The notes: a model not told the origin generated them from the letters alone. Counted from the stretch's first letter, positions 8,400-17,090 are shown. The stretch is 56,622 bases of DNA from JBFMFH01 sp040752275 (GCA_040752275.1 JBFMFH010000085.1:1-56622), one strand, 5' to 3'. Program-made: numbers and translations.

Positions 8400-9860
8400 T
8401 TGCGCATCCTGATGGTGGTCTCCGAAGTCGCACCCTATTCGAAGACGGGAGGGCTCGGCGATGTGGGCGGGGCGCTGCCGGCGGCCCTCGCCCGGCTCGG
8501 GCACCAGGTCACGGTCGTGTCGCCCCGCTACCGCGGGGTCGAAACGGGCCGCGTCGTCGCCCGCTTCGAACCAGGCGCGTGGCCGGGCGCGCCGGCGTGG
8601 ACGATCCACGCCGCCCAGGACGCAGGGAGCCTCCAGTTCTGGTTCCTCGACTGCCCCGACTACTTCGCCCGGGACGGCCTCTACGGCGCGGGCGCCGGCG
8701 ACTTCCCGGACAACCACCTTCGCTTCGGGTTCCTGGCACGGGCGGCACTCGAAGGGGCCGCCCGTCTGGAGGGCGGGGCGGACGTGCTCCACGCGCACGA
8801 TTGGCAAGCGGGCCTGGCCCCGGTTTACCTGCGGACACGCTACGGGGCCAGCCGCGCCTTCACCGGAACTGGCGCGGTCTTCACCATCCATAACTTGTCC
8901 TACCAAGGACTGTTCCGAAGGCGCGTCCTGCCGGCGCTCGACCTGGGCGAGGAGGTGTTCACGCCCCAGGGTCTCGAGTACTGGGGTGATGCGAGCTTCC
9001 TGAAGGGCGGCATCGCCTTCGCGGACATCGTCACGACGGTAAGCCGCCGGTACGCGCAGGAGATTCAAACGCCCGAACAGGGCTTTGGCTTCGAAGGCAT
9101 TCTCCAGGGCCGCTCCAGCGTCCTGGTCGGCATCCCCAATGGCATCGACACCGACATCTGGAATCCCGCGACCGATCCTCACTTGCCGGAGCCGTTCGAG
9201 TCAGGACATCTGGAGGGCAAACTCGCAGCCAAACGCGCGCTCCTTGAGCGCTTCGGCATGGCGAGCGGGGAACAGCGGGTGCGGCCCCTCATCGGCATGG
9301 TTTCGCGAATGGTGGATCAGAAGGGACTGGACCTGATTGCCGCGTCGGCCGAGCAGTTGATGCGACTGGATGCCACGTGGATCGTCCTCGGCACCGGCGA
9401 GGCGCACTACGAATCGATGTGGCGATCGCTGGCCGTACGCCACCCCGACCGCGTCGGGGTGACAATTGGGTTCAGCGAGGAGCTGGCGCACCTGATCGAA
9501 GGGGGGGCTGACCTCTTCCTGATGCCCTCGAAGTTCGAGCCGTGTGGACTGAACCAGATGTACAGCCTGCGGTATGGCACCGTCCCAGTGGTTCGCGCGA
9601 CGGGCGGTCTCGACGATACGGTGCAGCAGGTCGACGGCCAGACCGGGCGGGGAACCGGCTTCAAGTTCGGCGACTACACACCCGCGGGGCTGCTTGCGGT
9701 CCTCCAGGAGTCACTGCGCTGGTACGGACGCCCGGATGCGTGGCGTCAGATCCAGGAGGAGGGCATGCGCCAGGATCACTCCTGGGACGCGTCGGCCCGC
9801 CGGTACGTGGCGGCCTACGAGCGAGCTCGCCAGGCGCGCGCCGCCTCGGGAGGACGTTGA
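8400..9860 (+). CDS. glgA: Glycogen synthase (ADP-glucose type, GT5)
   Basis: Transfers glucose from ADP-glucose to the growing alpha-1,4-glucan. The N-terminal RILMVVSEVAPYSKTGGLGD holds the KTGGL nucleotide-sugar loop, where bacterial GlgA normally begins, so the TTG at 8400 is chosen (486 aa, the usual size). In-frame GTG at 8388 and 8358 are alternatives, and none has a good ribosome site. HAHDWQAGL, FTIHNLSYQG, IPNGIDT and the C-terminal FEPCGLNQMYSLRYGT (catalytic loop with Glu) are all present. No other glycogen genes (glgB, glgC, glgP) are adjacent. Confidence 0.93.
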   Translation: MRILMVVSEVAPYSKTGGLGDVGGALPAALARLGHQVTVVSPRYRGVETGRVVARFEPGAWPGAPAWTIHAAQDAGSLQFWFLDCPDYFARDGLYGAGAGDFPDNHLRFGFLARAALEGAARLEGGADVLHAHDWQAGLAPVYLRTRYGASRAFTGTGAVFTIHNLSYQGLFRRRVLPALDLGEEVFTPQGLEYWGDASFLKGGIAFADIVTTVSRRYAQEIQTPEQGFGFEGILQGRSSVLVGIPNGIDTDIWNPATDPHLPEPFESGHLEGKLAAKRALLERFGMASGEQRVRPLIGMVSRMVDQKGLDLIAASAEQLMRLDATWIVLGTGEAHYESMWRSLAVRHPDRVGVTIGFSEELAHLIEGGADLFLMPSKFEPCGLNQMYSLRYGTVPVVRATGGLDDTVQQVDGQTGRGTGFKFGDYTPAGLLAVLQESLRWYGRPDAWRQIQEEGMRQDHSWDASARRYVAAYERARQARAASGGR

Positions 9861-9956
9861 AACCTCAGCCGCAGCAGATGAATCATAGTAGAGAGTGGGC
9901 ACGAGACAGCCCGCAGCCGGAAAGGGACGGCGACACAGGGGAATTGAGAGGCACGC

Positions 9957-10286
9957 ATGGCATCCGACAACGTCTTGACACTGACCGACGGGAACTTCGA
10001 TTCGACGCTCCAGGAGACCGCTGTGCCGGTCCTCGTCGATTTCTGGGCCGAGTGGTGCGCGCCGTGCCGGCGCCTGGCGCCAACCATCGACGCCGTGGCG
10101 GCTGAGCTCGACGGCCAGTTGAAAGTGGGGAAGTTGAACGTCGACGAGAATCCCGGAACGACGAGCCGATTCGGCATCCGGGGCATTCCGACGCTCATTC
10201 TGTTCAAGGGCGGCAAGGCGGTGGACCAGGTGGTTGGCCTGGTGAGCCAGTCCGAACTCACGTCGATGGTGAAGGGGCACCTCTAA
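9957..10286 (+). CDS. trxA: Thioredoxin
   Basis: A 109-residue cytoplasmic disulfide reductase. The canonical active site WCAPC is at residues 33-37, preceded by VLVDFWAEW and followed by the cis-Pro loop RGIPTLILF. Length and motifs are those of classical TrxA. Its reductase gene lies 85 bp downstream on the same strand, so the two make a complete NADPH-to-thioredoxin module, although the intervening repeat-rich spacer may affect coupling. The ATG at 9957 follows a GAGAGGC stretch that could act as a weak ribosome site. Confidence 0.96.
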   Translation: MASDNVLTLTDGNFDSTLQETAVPVLVDFWAEWCAPCRRLAPTIDAVAAELDGQLKVGKLNVDENPGTTSRFGIRGIPTLILFKGGKAVDQVVGLVSQSELTSMVKGHL

Positions 10287-10290
10287 GAAC

Positions 10291-10357
10291 CGGGATTCGG
10301 GATTCGGGATTCGGGATTCGGGAGTCGGGGGCCAATCCCCAACCCCCAATCCCCAAT
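10291..10357 (+). repeat. Heptamer tandem repeat (CGGGATT) and C-run complement in the trxA-trxB spacer
   Basis: Four exact CGGGATT units (10291-10318), one CGGGAGT variant and a final G-run are followed by C-runs with AATCCCC at 10334-10340 and 10348-10354. The GGG-N4-GGG spacing can form a G-quadruplex. Alternatively the GGGATT units can pair with the AATCCC segments in a hairpin. The block ends about 5 bp before the trxB ribosome site. Confidence 0.85.
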
Positions 10358-10371
10358 GGAATGAGGTCTTC

Positions 10372-11304
10372 GTGGCTATGCATCGTGACGTCATCATCAT
10401 CGGATCCGGGCCGGCGGGCCTGACCGCTGCCATCTACACCGCGCGGGCGAACCTCAAGCCGCTCGTCATCGAGGGCCTGCAAGCGGGTGGTCAGCTGATG
10501 CTGACGACGGAGGTCGAGAACTTCCCGGGGTTCAGGGACGGCATCATGGGACCTGACCTGATGACGCAGATGCGGGCCCAGGCCGAGCGCTTCGGCACCG
10601 ACATCATTCAGGGCGACGTGACGGCCGTCGACGTCTCGCGGTCGCCGTTCACGGTGTCGCTCGAGGGCCACAGCTACGCGACGCGGAGCCTGATCATCGC
10701 GACCGGGGCGTCGGCGCGCCTGCTCGGGCTGCCATCTGAGCGCGCCCTGATGGGTCGTGGCGTCTCCACGTGCGCCACCTGCGACGGGTACTTCTTCCGC
10801 GGGAGGCCGATTGCCGTCGTGGGAGGCGGCGATTCTGCCATCGAAGAAGCGAACTTCCTGACGAAGTTCGCCTCGAAGGTGACCGTGGTCCACCGGCGCG
10901 ACCAGTTGCGCGCGTCGAAGATTATGCAGGACAAGGCATTCGCCAATCCGAAGATCGAATTCGCGTGGAACAGCGTGCCTCTCGAGATCAAGGACACCGG
11001 GAAGGGCGAGGTGACAGGCCTCACGGTGCGGGACGTCCGGACGAACGAGACTCGAGAGATCCCGGTGGACGGCGTCTTCGTGGCCATTGGTCACACGCCG
11101 AACACGAGGCTGTTCGCGGGGCAACTCGAAATGGACGCCAATGGGTATCTGCGCACCCACGACGGCACCAAGACCAGCGTGCCCGGCGTTTTCGCCTCTG
11201 GGGACGTCCAGGACCGCGTGTACCGCCAGGCCATCACGGCCGCCGGATCCGGCTGCATGGCGGCAATCGATGCGGAGCGATACCTCGAGGGCATCGGACA
11301 CTAA
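10372..11304 (+). CDS. trxB: Thioredoxin-disulfide reductase
   Basis: A 310-residue NADPH flavoprotein that reduces thioredoxin. The FAD-binding motif GSGPAG (11-16), the redox pair C134-A-T-C137 (CATCDG), the NADPH-binding GGGDSAIEEA and the C-terminal FASGDVQD all match low-molecular-weight TrxB. A GAGGT at 10363 serves either the GTG at 10372 or the ATG at 10378; the two starts differ by two residues. It converges with mnmA, leaving a 68-bp gap. Confidence 0.96.
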   Translation: MAMHRDVIIIGSGPAGLTAAIYTARANLKPLVIEGLQAGGQLMLTTEVENFPGFRDGIMGPDLMTQMRAQAERFGTDIIQGDVTAVDVSRSPFTVSLEGHSYATRSLIIATGASARLLGLPSERALMGRGVSTCATCDGYFFRGRPIAVVGGGDSAIEEANFLTKFASKVTVVHRRDQLRASKIMQDKAFANPKIEFAWNSVPLEIKDTGKGEVTGLTVRDVRTNETREIPVDGVFVAIGHTPNTRLFAGQLEMDANGYLRTHDGTKTSVPGVFASGDVQDRVYRQAITAAGSGCMAAIDAERYLEGIGH

Positions 11305-11372
11305 CGTCCAGGCCGGCTCCCTCCGGGCCGCCGCGCGTTACCGGCCGAGCCGGCGGGAACCGAGCCGTCCCT

Positions 11373-12431
11373 TCAGTCGATCCACCCGCCTCCCAAGACC
11401 TCATCGCCCTCATACCACACCACGGCCTGGCCGGGCGTGATGGCAAGCTGTGGCGCATCGAAATCCACGCGCGCGCGGGCGCCTTGGAGCGGTCTGACGA
11501 CCGCCCCGGCGGCCTCGTGTCTGTAGCGAATCTGCGCGGTGACGCGGCGCGAGTCCGACGGCGGTGCGGCTGCAATCCAATTCACCCCGGAAGCGGAGAG
11601 GGTCGTGCGCTCGAGGGCCGATTTCGGCCCCACCCGTACGAGACGTTGCGCCGCGTCGAGGGAGACGACATACAGGGCCTCACCCGTGGCCAAGCCGAGG
11701 CCCTTGCGCTGCCCAACGGTGAAATGGTGCACCCCGCGGTGGCGTCCGATCGCGCGGCCGTCAGGATCGACGATCACGCCGCCCACATCGTCGGCCAGGT
11801 GCCGGCCCACCACGGCGGCGTAGTCCCCATCCGGAACGAAGCAGATCTCGTGGCTGTCCTTCTTGTCCGCGACCGGGAGCCCGAGCCCGGCGGCGAGCCG
11901 CCGCACTTCGGCCTTGGCAAGGTGGCCAACCGGAAAGGTCGCCGCGGCGAGTTGCGCCTGAGTCAGGCCGAAGAGGAAGTAGCTCTGGTCCTTGCTCGTG
12001 TCGAGCCCGCGCCGGAGGTGGAGCACGCCTTCCGGATCGCGCGTGATCCGTGCGTAGTGGCCGGTCGCGACCAGCTCCGCCCCGACTCCACGAGCGCGCT
12101 GGAGTACCGAGGCGAACTTGAGGTCCGTGTTGCAGTGCGCACAGGGAATGGGAGTCCGGCCGGCCGCGTACTCGCGGACGAAGTTGGCGACGACGACGGC
12201 CTCGAACTGCTGTTCGAGGTTCACCAGATAGTGGGGGATGCCAAGGCGCTGCGCCACGCGCCTGGCATCCTGTAGATCGTCCAGCGTGCAGCAGCTGCCG
12301 AAGTGGGCCTCGCCGCCCTCCTGGTTGTACAGCTGCATGGACACGCCGATGACGTCGTGCCCGGCCTCAACCAGCAGGGCCGCGGCCACCGAGGAGTCGA
12401 CGCCGCCCGACATCGCCGCCACGACGCGCAT
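11373..12431 (-). CDS. mnmA: tRNA-specific 2-thiouridylase
   Basis: Installs the 2-thio group on U34 of the tRNAs for Lys, Glu and Gln in an ATP-dependent reaction that receives persulfide sulfur. Visible are the PP-loop SGGVDSS (8-14), the catalytic Cys in PCAHCNTDLKF (C97/C100) and the second catalytic Cys in HEICFVPDGD (C196). Length (352) is normal. It lies 7 bp downstream of an IscS-type cysteine desulfurase in the same operon, which points to a direct sulfur relay to tRNA. Confidence 0.96.
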   Translation of the reverse strand: MRVVAAMSGGVDSSVAAALLVEAGHDVIGVSMQLYNQEGGEAHFGSCCTLDDLQDARRVAQRLGIPHYLVNLEQQFEAVVVANFVREYAAGRTPIPCAHCNTDLKFASVLQRARGVGAELVATGHYARITRDPEGVLHLRRGLDTSKDQSYFLFGLTQAQLAAATFPVGHLAKAEVRRLAAGLGLPVADKKDSHEICFVPDGDYAAVVGRHLADDVGGVIVDPDGRAIGRHRGVHHFTVGQRKGLGLATGEALYVVSLDAAQRLVRVGPKSALERTTLSASGVNWIAAAPPSDSRRVTAQIRYRHEAAGAVVRPLQGARARVDFDAPQLAITPGQAVVWYEGDEVLGGGWID

Positions 12432-12438
12432 CCCGCCG

Positions 12439-13593
12439 TCACCTCCTCGATGCCAGACTGCGCAGGCGAGACACCGTGGCGGGCAGGACGTCCACGACGC
12501 GGTTGATCTCCTCCTCCGTCGTTGTCGGCCCCAGGCTGAACCGAATCGCGCTCTGCACCCGAGACGGCGGCAGCCCCATGGCCTTCAGCACGTGCGACGG
12601 ATCGAGCGACCCTGACGAACAGGCCGACCCTGTCGAGACGGCAATGCCCTCGAGGTCGAGGGCAATCAACAGCGATTCACCGTCGACGCCGTCGAAACTG
12701 ATGTTGGTGGTGTTCGGCGCGCGCCGCGCCGGGTCTCCATTCACGTTGCAGCGTGGCACACGCTCGAGGATTCCCCGCTCGAGACGGTCTCGGAGGGCGC
12801 CGACACGCGCCTCGCGAGCCCCCGCATCCCGACGGGCAGCTGCGGCTGCCGCACCGAGGCCGGCGATGGCCGGCACGTTCTCGGTCCCCGCTCGGCGATT
12901 CCGCTCCTGGCGTCCACCGGTCAACTGCGCGGCCAGGTGCAGGCCCCGGCGTACCCACAACACACCGGCACCCTTGGGGCCGCCGAACTTGTGCCCGGAG
13001 CAGGAGAGCAGGTCGGCCCCGACTTCGCGGACGTCGACGCGCATCCGGCCTACGCTCTGCACGGCATCGGTGTGGAAGTACGCCCCGTGCTCGTGGGCGA
13101 CGCGAGCCAGGTCGGCAACCGGCTGGAGCGTGCCGATCTCGTTGTTGACGTGCATGACGGACACGATGGCCGTCTCCCCGTCGATGACGGCTGTCAGGCG
13201 TGCCGGGTCGATCACCCCACTCGTGCCCACGGGTAGCAGACTGATCCGCCAGCCCCGGCGCCCGAACGCCTGGACGGTGCGCAGGACAGCCTCATGCTCG
13301 ATCGACGAGACGATCAGGTGCCGGCGGCCTTCGCGCTCCCTGGATTCGGCCACCCCACGGATGGCGAGGTTGTCGGCCTCGGTGCCCCCGCTCGTGAACA
13401 CGATCTCTCCCTGCTCCCCGTTCAGGAGGCTGGCGACCGACGCGCGCGCGTCGTCGAGCATCGCCTTCGCCCGCTGTCCGTAGGCATGCACGCTCGAGGC
13501 ATTGCCGGGCACCTCTTGCAAGGCGGCGATTGTGGCCGACAGGGCCTCCGGCGCCAGCGGGGCCGTGGCGTTGAAGTCCAGGTAGATGCTCAC
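12439..13593 (-). CDS. Cysteine desulfurase, IscS/NifS type
   Basis: A PLP enzyme (384 aa) that converts L-cysteine to alanine and a protein-bound persulfide. Seen: the N-terminal IYLDFNATAPL, the PLP-binding Lys 202 in CSGHKFGG, His in SSIEHEAV and the persulfide Cys 325 in STGSACSSG, which is the group I (IscS/NifS) loop. No iscU, iscA or hsc genes are near. Instead mnmA follows directly, as in the YrvO-MnmA pairs of Firmicutes, so tRNA thiolation is the likeliest job. A second, different desulfurase lies at 52669-53853. Confidence 0.94.
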   Translation of the reverse strand: MSIYLDFNATAPLAPEALSATIAALQEVPGNASSVHAYGQRAKAMLDDARASVASLLNGEQGEIVFTSGGTEADNLAIRGVAESREREGRRHLIVSSIEHEAVLRTVQAFGRRGWRISLLPVGTSGVIDPARLTAVIDGETAIVSVMHVNNEIGTLQPVADLARVAHEHGAYFHTDAVQSVGRMRVDVREVGADLLSCSGHKFGGPKGAGVLWVRRGLHLAAQLTGGRQERNRRAGTENVPAIAGLGAAAAAARRDAGAREARVGALRDRLERGILERVPRCNVNGDPARRAPNTTNISFDGVDGESLLIALDLEGIAVSTGSACSSGSLDPSHVLKAMGLPPSRVQSAIRFSLGPTTTEEEINRVVDVLPATVSRLRSLASRR

Positions 13594-13640
13594 CGTAGCT
13601 CCACGATATCACTCACCCTAAACGACGGCAACGAAAGGAC

Positions 13641-13669
13641 TAGACATGCCAGGAGTGCTTTTCTATACT
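13641..13669 (+). promoter_or_regulatory. Sigma-70-type promoter for the bactofilin operon
   Basis: TAGACA (13641-13646), a 17-bp spacer and TATACT (13664-13669) match the vegetative consensus closely. The expected transcript start is about 105 bp upstream of the bactofilin ATG. No other gene lies in this divergent gap (13594-13779). Confidence 0.7.
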
Positions 13670-13779
13670 GGCCTCGTCGACAGAAGGTCCGACTCGTAGA
13701 CACGAAGCATCGGTGTGGCTGCCCTGCGGGGTTTGGCGCGCGCGACGGTACGCTGCGCTTGCCGGAAGGAACCGTGACG

Positions 13780-14268
13780 ATGAACAACGATGCACTCAGC
13801 GTGGCGGAAGCGAAGCGTCCGGCCGATCAGGAGAGGGCACACATCGGCCGCTCGGTGGTCATCAAGGGCGAACTGGACGGCAGCGAGGACCTGGTGATCG
13901 ACGGTCACGTGGAGGGCAAGGTCGAACTGCGCGACCACACGCTCACCATCGGTCCGAACGGCCGTGTCAAGGCGCAGGTGTTTGCGAAGGCGGTGATCAT
14001 CCTGGGCGAGCTCGTGGGCAACGTCAATGCGACGGAGAAGGTGGACATCCGCGAGAACGGGTCCGTCGACGGCGATCTCGTGGCGCCGCGCGTGGCAATC
14101 GCCGAAGGGGCCCACTTCCGGGGCAGCATCGACATGCAGCGAAAGGGCGGACCCGTCCCGGCTGGCCGCGTCGGCGCGGCCGCGGGGCAGCTGCCTTCCG
14201 AATCCCGCCCGGCTCCGAGCGTGCAGCCGGCTGCCGCCGCCGCCGCGGCGCCGCGTGCGGGTGCCTGA
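13780..14268 (+). CDS. Bactofilin family cytoskeletal protein
   Basis: A 162-residue protein with the central bactofilin (DUF583) beta-helix: IGRSVVIKGELDGSEDLVIDGHVEGKVEL, repeated hydrophobic/Gly strands and ATEKVDIRENGSVDGDL. The core is flanked by a short charged N-terminus and a Pro/Ala-rich disordered tail, the usual plan. Bactofilins polymerise without nucleotide and scaffold cell-shape or envelope enzymes. The ATG at 13780 has GGAAGGA nine bases upstream; a GTG at 13774 is too close to it. A methyltransferase gene follows after 24 bp. Confidence 0.9.
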   Translation: MNNDALSVAEAKRPADQERAHIGRSVVIKGELDGSEDLVIDGHVEGKVELRDHTLTIGPNGRVKAQVFAKAVIILGELVGNVNATEKVDIRENGSVDGDLVAPRVAIAEGAHFRGSIDMQRKGGPVPAGRVGAAAGQLPSESRPAPSVQPAAAAAAAPRAGA

Positions 14269-14292
14269 CCGCGGCTCGACGGAGACCTGACC

Positions 14293-14970
14293 GTGGTGGG
14301 CGACGAACTGAAGGAGGCGCTCACCGACTGGCTGTCCCGTGCCGGCTTCACCGGACCCGGGGGCCGGCGAGGGTTGTGGCGAGGCGTGCCGCGGGAGGCG
14401 GACGCCGTGCACACCACCCGGGCGTTTCCGGTTTTCATCGAGACACTCCGCTCGATTGCCGGCCCCGTCGTTCTGGACCTCGGCCCTGCCGTGGGGCCGA
14501 ACGTGGACTTCCTGGGCACGCGCCTGTCGTGCAAGGTGCTGATCGAGGACTTGTACGGCGACCTCGATCGGCACGTCCGGGAGGGGCGATCGGCGGACGT
14601 GCACGAATGGCTGACGACGCGGCTGTCGAATGCTGACGCGTCGGTGGACGGGGTCCTGTGCTGGGATCTGTGCGACTACCTCGACGCGGAGGCGGTCCGA
14701 GTCCTCGCCCGCGAGATGGCACGGGTGCTCAAACCCGGCGGCGTGGCCCTCACGATGTTCGGGACGGAGCGACTGGCGTCGGCCGTCTACACGAGATACG
14801 TAGTGGTGGATGCCGAACATCTGCAGCACCGGTGGTATGCGGCGGCCAGACCCCCGGGTGAGGTGTGGCTGATGGGTCACCTCATGCGGCTCTTCAAAGG
14901 ACTGGAGCCCGTCGGATCGCACCTGCTCGTGCACCAGCAGCGGGAAGTGCTGTTCAGAAAACCGGTGTGA
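14293..14970 (+). CDS. Class I SAM-dependent methyltransferase, substrate unknown
   Basis: A 225-residue Rossmann-fold protein. Motif I is VVLDLGPAVGPN, later DGVLCWDLCDYL corresponds to the motif IV strand, and VLKPGGVALTMFG is the characteristic post-motif turn. The substrate cannot be read from sequence. The GTG at 14293 has GGAG eight bases upstream. It sits between bactofilin and the SAM hydroxide adenosyltransferase with 23-24 bp gaps, so the three are probably one transcript. Confidence 0.72.
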   Translation: MVGDELKEALTDWLSRAGFTGPGGRRGLWRGVPREADAVHTTRAFPVFIETLRSIAGPVVLDLGPAVGPNVDFLGTRLSCKVLIEDLYGDLDRHVREGRSADVHEWLTTRLSNADASVDGVLCWDLCDYLDAEAVRVLAREMARVLKPGGVALTMFGTERLASAVYTRYVVVDAEHLQHRWYAAARPPGEVWLMGHLMRLFKGLEPVGSHLLVHQQREVLFRKPV

Positions 14971-14993
14971 GCCCAGGCCTGGAAGGAGGAAGC

Positions 14994-15788
14994 ATGGCTC
15001 GACCCGTGGTCGCCCTGCTGACCGACTTCGGCACGAAGGATCACTACGCCGGCACGATGAAGGGCGTCGTGCTGTCGATCTGTCCCGACGCGAGCCTGGT
15101 CGATGTGTCGCACGAGGTTCCCGCCCACGACGTTCTCGCCGGCGCGCTCGAACTTGCCGCCAGCTACCAGTACTTCCCGCCTGGCACGGTGTTCCTGGTC
15201 GTCGTCGACCCGGGCGTCGGATCGTCGCGCCTCGGCGTGGCAGCCGAAGCAGGGAGCTTTCGGTTCGTGGCGCCCGACAATGGAGTGCTGACGGCGGTCT
15301 TTGCCGAGACGCCGCCGAAGAAGGTCGTGGCGATCTCCGAGCGGAAGTACGCCCGGCCCACGATCAGCAAGACGTTCGAGGGCCGTGACCGCTTTGCGCC
15401 CGCCGCGGCATGGCTGGCCCGGGGCGTTGGAATCACGGCCCTCGGGCGGCCCGTCAAGGACTTCCACGTGCTGGACCTGCCCACCCCCGAATTCGCCGAG
15501 AATCGGATCGTCGGCACGGTGCTGCGCGCCGATCGCTTCGGCAACCTCATCACGAACATCCCGCGAGCGGCGGTCGATCAGCTGTTGAAGGGCGAGGCGG
15601 CGATCCGCGTGCTGGCTGGTCGGTTTCCCATCGAGCACGTCGTGGCTACGTACGCCGAGGCTCCGGAGGGGGCTCCGTGCGCGTTGTACGGGAGCACCGA
15701 TCATCTGGAGATCGCGCTCAACGGCGGGAGCGCATCTGCGGCGCTGGCACTCGCGGCGGGGGCGGTGGTCGAGGTAGTCAGAGCCTAG
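14994..15788 (+). CDS. SAM hydroxide adenosyltransferase (DUF62 / fluorinase-chlorinase superfamily)
   Basis: A 264-residue member of the family that splits S-adenosylmethionine with hydroxide into adenosine and methionine. Seen: the N-terminal LLTDFGTKDHYAGTMKGV, DVSHEVPAHDV, VVDPGVGSSR and APDNGVL, all family signatures, then the smaller C-terminal barrel with RADRFGNLITNI. Halogenating relatives have special loop residues that I could not verify here, so ordinary hydrolysis is assumed. GGAAGGAGG directly before the ATG at 14994 fixes the start, although the frame opens earlier. Its proximity to a SAM methyltransferase is notable. Confidence 0.88.
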   Translation: MARPVVALLTDFGTKDHYAGTMKGVVLSICPDASLVDVSHEVPAHDVLAGALELAASYQYFPPGTVFLVVVDPGVGSSRLGVAAEAGSFRFVAPDNGVLTAVFAETPPKKVVAISERKYARPTISKTFEGRDRFAPAAAWLARGVGITALGRPVKDFHVLDLPTPEFAENRIVGTVLRADRFGNLITNIPRAAVDQLLKGEAAIRVLAGRFPIEHVVATYAEAPEGAPCALYGSTDHLEIALNGGSASAALALAAGAVVEVVRA

Positions 15789-15803
15789 ATGGTGTGCTAG
15801 CAT
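15775..15803 (+). promoter_or_regulatory. Promoter for the acyl-CoA dehydrogenase-glpX operon
   Basis: TAGTCA (15775-15780), a 17-bp spacer and the extended -10 TG-C-TAGCAT (15795-15803) lie about 70 bp before the acyl-CoA dehydrogenase ATG, overlapping the end of the previous gene. Confidence 0.5.
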
Positions 15804-15872
15804 CCGAAGGTGGGTTCTTCCTGACCGCAGACCCGCCGCCCGTCAACTCGATCATTCCGACGACAAACCATC

Positions 15873-17090
15873 ATGAATCTCGACCTCACCGATGAGCACT
15901 TGCTGCTCGAACAGACCGTGCGCGAGTGGGGCGCACGGGAGATCGCCCCCCGGATCAAGGAACTCGACCGCGCGCACCGGTTCGATCCGCAGATTCTGCC
16001 GCAGATGGCCGAACTCGGTCTGCTGGGCATCTCGGTCCCACCCGAGTACGGCGGCGCCGGCATGGACTACCTGGCGCTGGGCCTGGCCTGCGAGGAACTC
16101 GAGTATGTCGACACCTCGCTGCGTGTGATCATGTCGGTTCACGCAGGCCTCAACTGCCTGACGCTGCTCTCGTGGGGCACCGAGGACCAGAAGCAGCGGT
16201 ACCTGGTCCCGCAGGCCCAGGGCCGGAAGATGGCGACCTACGGACTGACGGAACCCGCCGCCGGGTCGGATGCGCGCGGCATCCAGAGCGTGGCCGTGAA
16301 GACGGGCGATCGCTACGTCCTGACTGGCGAGAAGATGTGGATCTCGCTCGCGGACGTGGCCGACCACTTCCTGGTGTTCGCTTGGAGCGATCTCGAGAAG
16401 AAGAAGCAGCGCGATCCGTCGGGGATCTCCGCCTTCATCGTCGAGCGGAACTTCAAGGGATTCTCGAGCGGCACCATCAGGGAGAAGTGGGGCATCCTCG
16501 CCGGCAATACCGGCTACTTCAAGATGGACGAGGTCGAGGTCCCCGAAGAGAACGTCGTCGGCAGGCTGGGAGAGGGATTCAAGATCGCCATGTTCGCGCT
16601 CGACCAGGGCCGCTACACCGTGGCGGCCGGGGCGACCGGACTCATCCGGGCGTGCCGGGATGCCAGCGTCGCCTACGCACGGGAGCGCAAGACGTTCGGC
16701 GTGGCGATCGGGCAGCACCAGCTCGTCAAGGAGATGATCGCGCAGATGGAGGCCGACTACCAGACGGCTCGCCTGCTCTGGATGCGGTCGGGCTGGCTGA
16801 AGAACGTGGGCCGGCGCAACACGCGCGAGACGAGCCTGGCCAAGTGGTTCGCGACGGTCGCCTCCGAGAAGGCGGCCGGGAACGCGGTGCAGGTGCATGG
16901 GGCGAACGGATATTCGGACGACTACCCGGTGGGCCGGTTCTACAGGAACTGCAAGGGCGCGGTCATCTACGAAGGGACCCGGGAGGTCCATGCACTCATG
17001 CAGGCCGACTACGCGCTCGGCTACCGCACCGACCGGCCGACACGGTGCGAGCTGCCTGCCTTCGGCGGCGCCAGGCAGGTTGCCTCATGA
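15873..17090 (+). CDS. Acyl-CoA dehydrogenase
   Basis: A 405-residue FAD enzyme that oxidises acyl-CoA to the trans-2-enoyl form and passes electrons to ETF. Seen: the N-terminal helical domain, YGLTEPAAGSDA and GEKMWIS of the middle beta domain, and the C-terminal helical domain with QVHGANGYSDDYPVGRFYRNCKG and IYEGT. The Glu in YEGT (about E367) is in the catalytic-base position of short/medium-chain and glutaryl-CoA enzymes. Chain-length preference is not readable. It overlaps glpX by ATGA. Confidence 0.93.
   Translation: MNLDLTDEHLLLEQTVREWGAREIAPRIKELDRAHRFDPQILPQMAELGLLGISVPPEYGGAGMDYLALGLACEELEYVDTSLRVIMSVHAGLNCLTLLSWGTEDQKQRYLVPQAQGRKMATYGLTEPAAGSDARGIQSVAVKTGDRYVLTGEKMWISLADVADHFLVFAWSDLEKKKQRDPSGISAFIVERNFKGFSSGTIREKWGILAGNTGYFKMDEVEVPEENVVGRLGEGFKIAMFALDQGRYTVAAGATGLIRACRDASVAYARERKTFGVAIGQHQLVKEMIAQMEADYQTARLLWMRSGWLKNVGRRNTRETSLAKWFATVASEKAAGNAVQVHGANGYSDDYPVGRFYRNCKGAVIYEGTREVHALMQADYALGYRTDRPTRCELPAFGGARQVAS

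Noticed and set aside
9857..9889. Promoter TTGAAA with CATAGT for trxA
   Set aside because: The spacer is 21 bp and the -10 is weak; no confident promoter can be claimed.
13594..13640. Minus-strand promoter TTGCCG-17-TATCGT for the IscS-type gene
   Set aside because: The implied transcript start lies about 3 bp before the ATG, leaving no room for the ribosome site that is present.
14994..15788. Fluorinase or chlorinase
   Set aside because: Only general DUF62 signatures are visible; halide-specific residues could not be confirmed, so ordinary SAM hydrolysis is the safer call.
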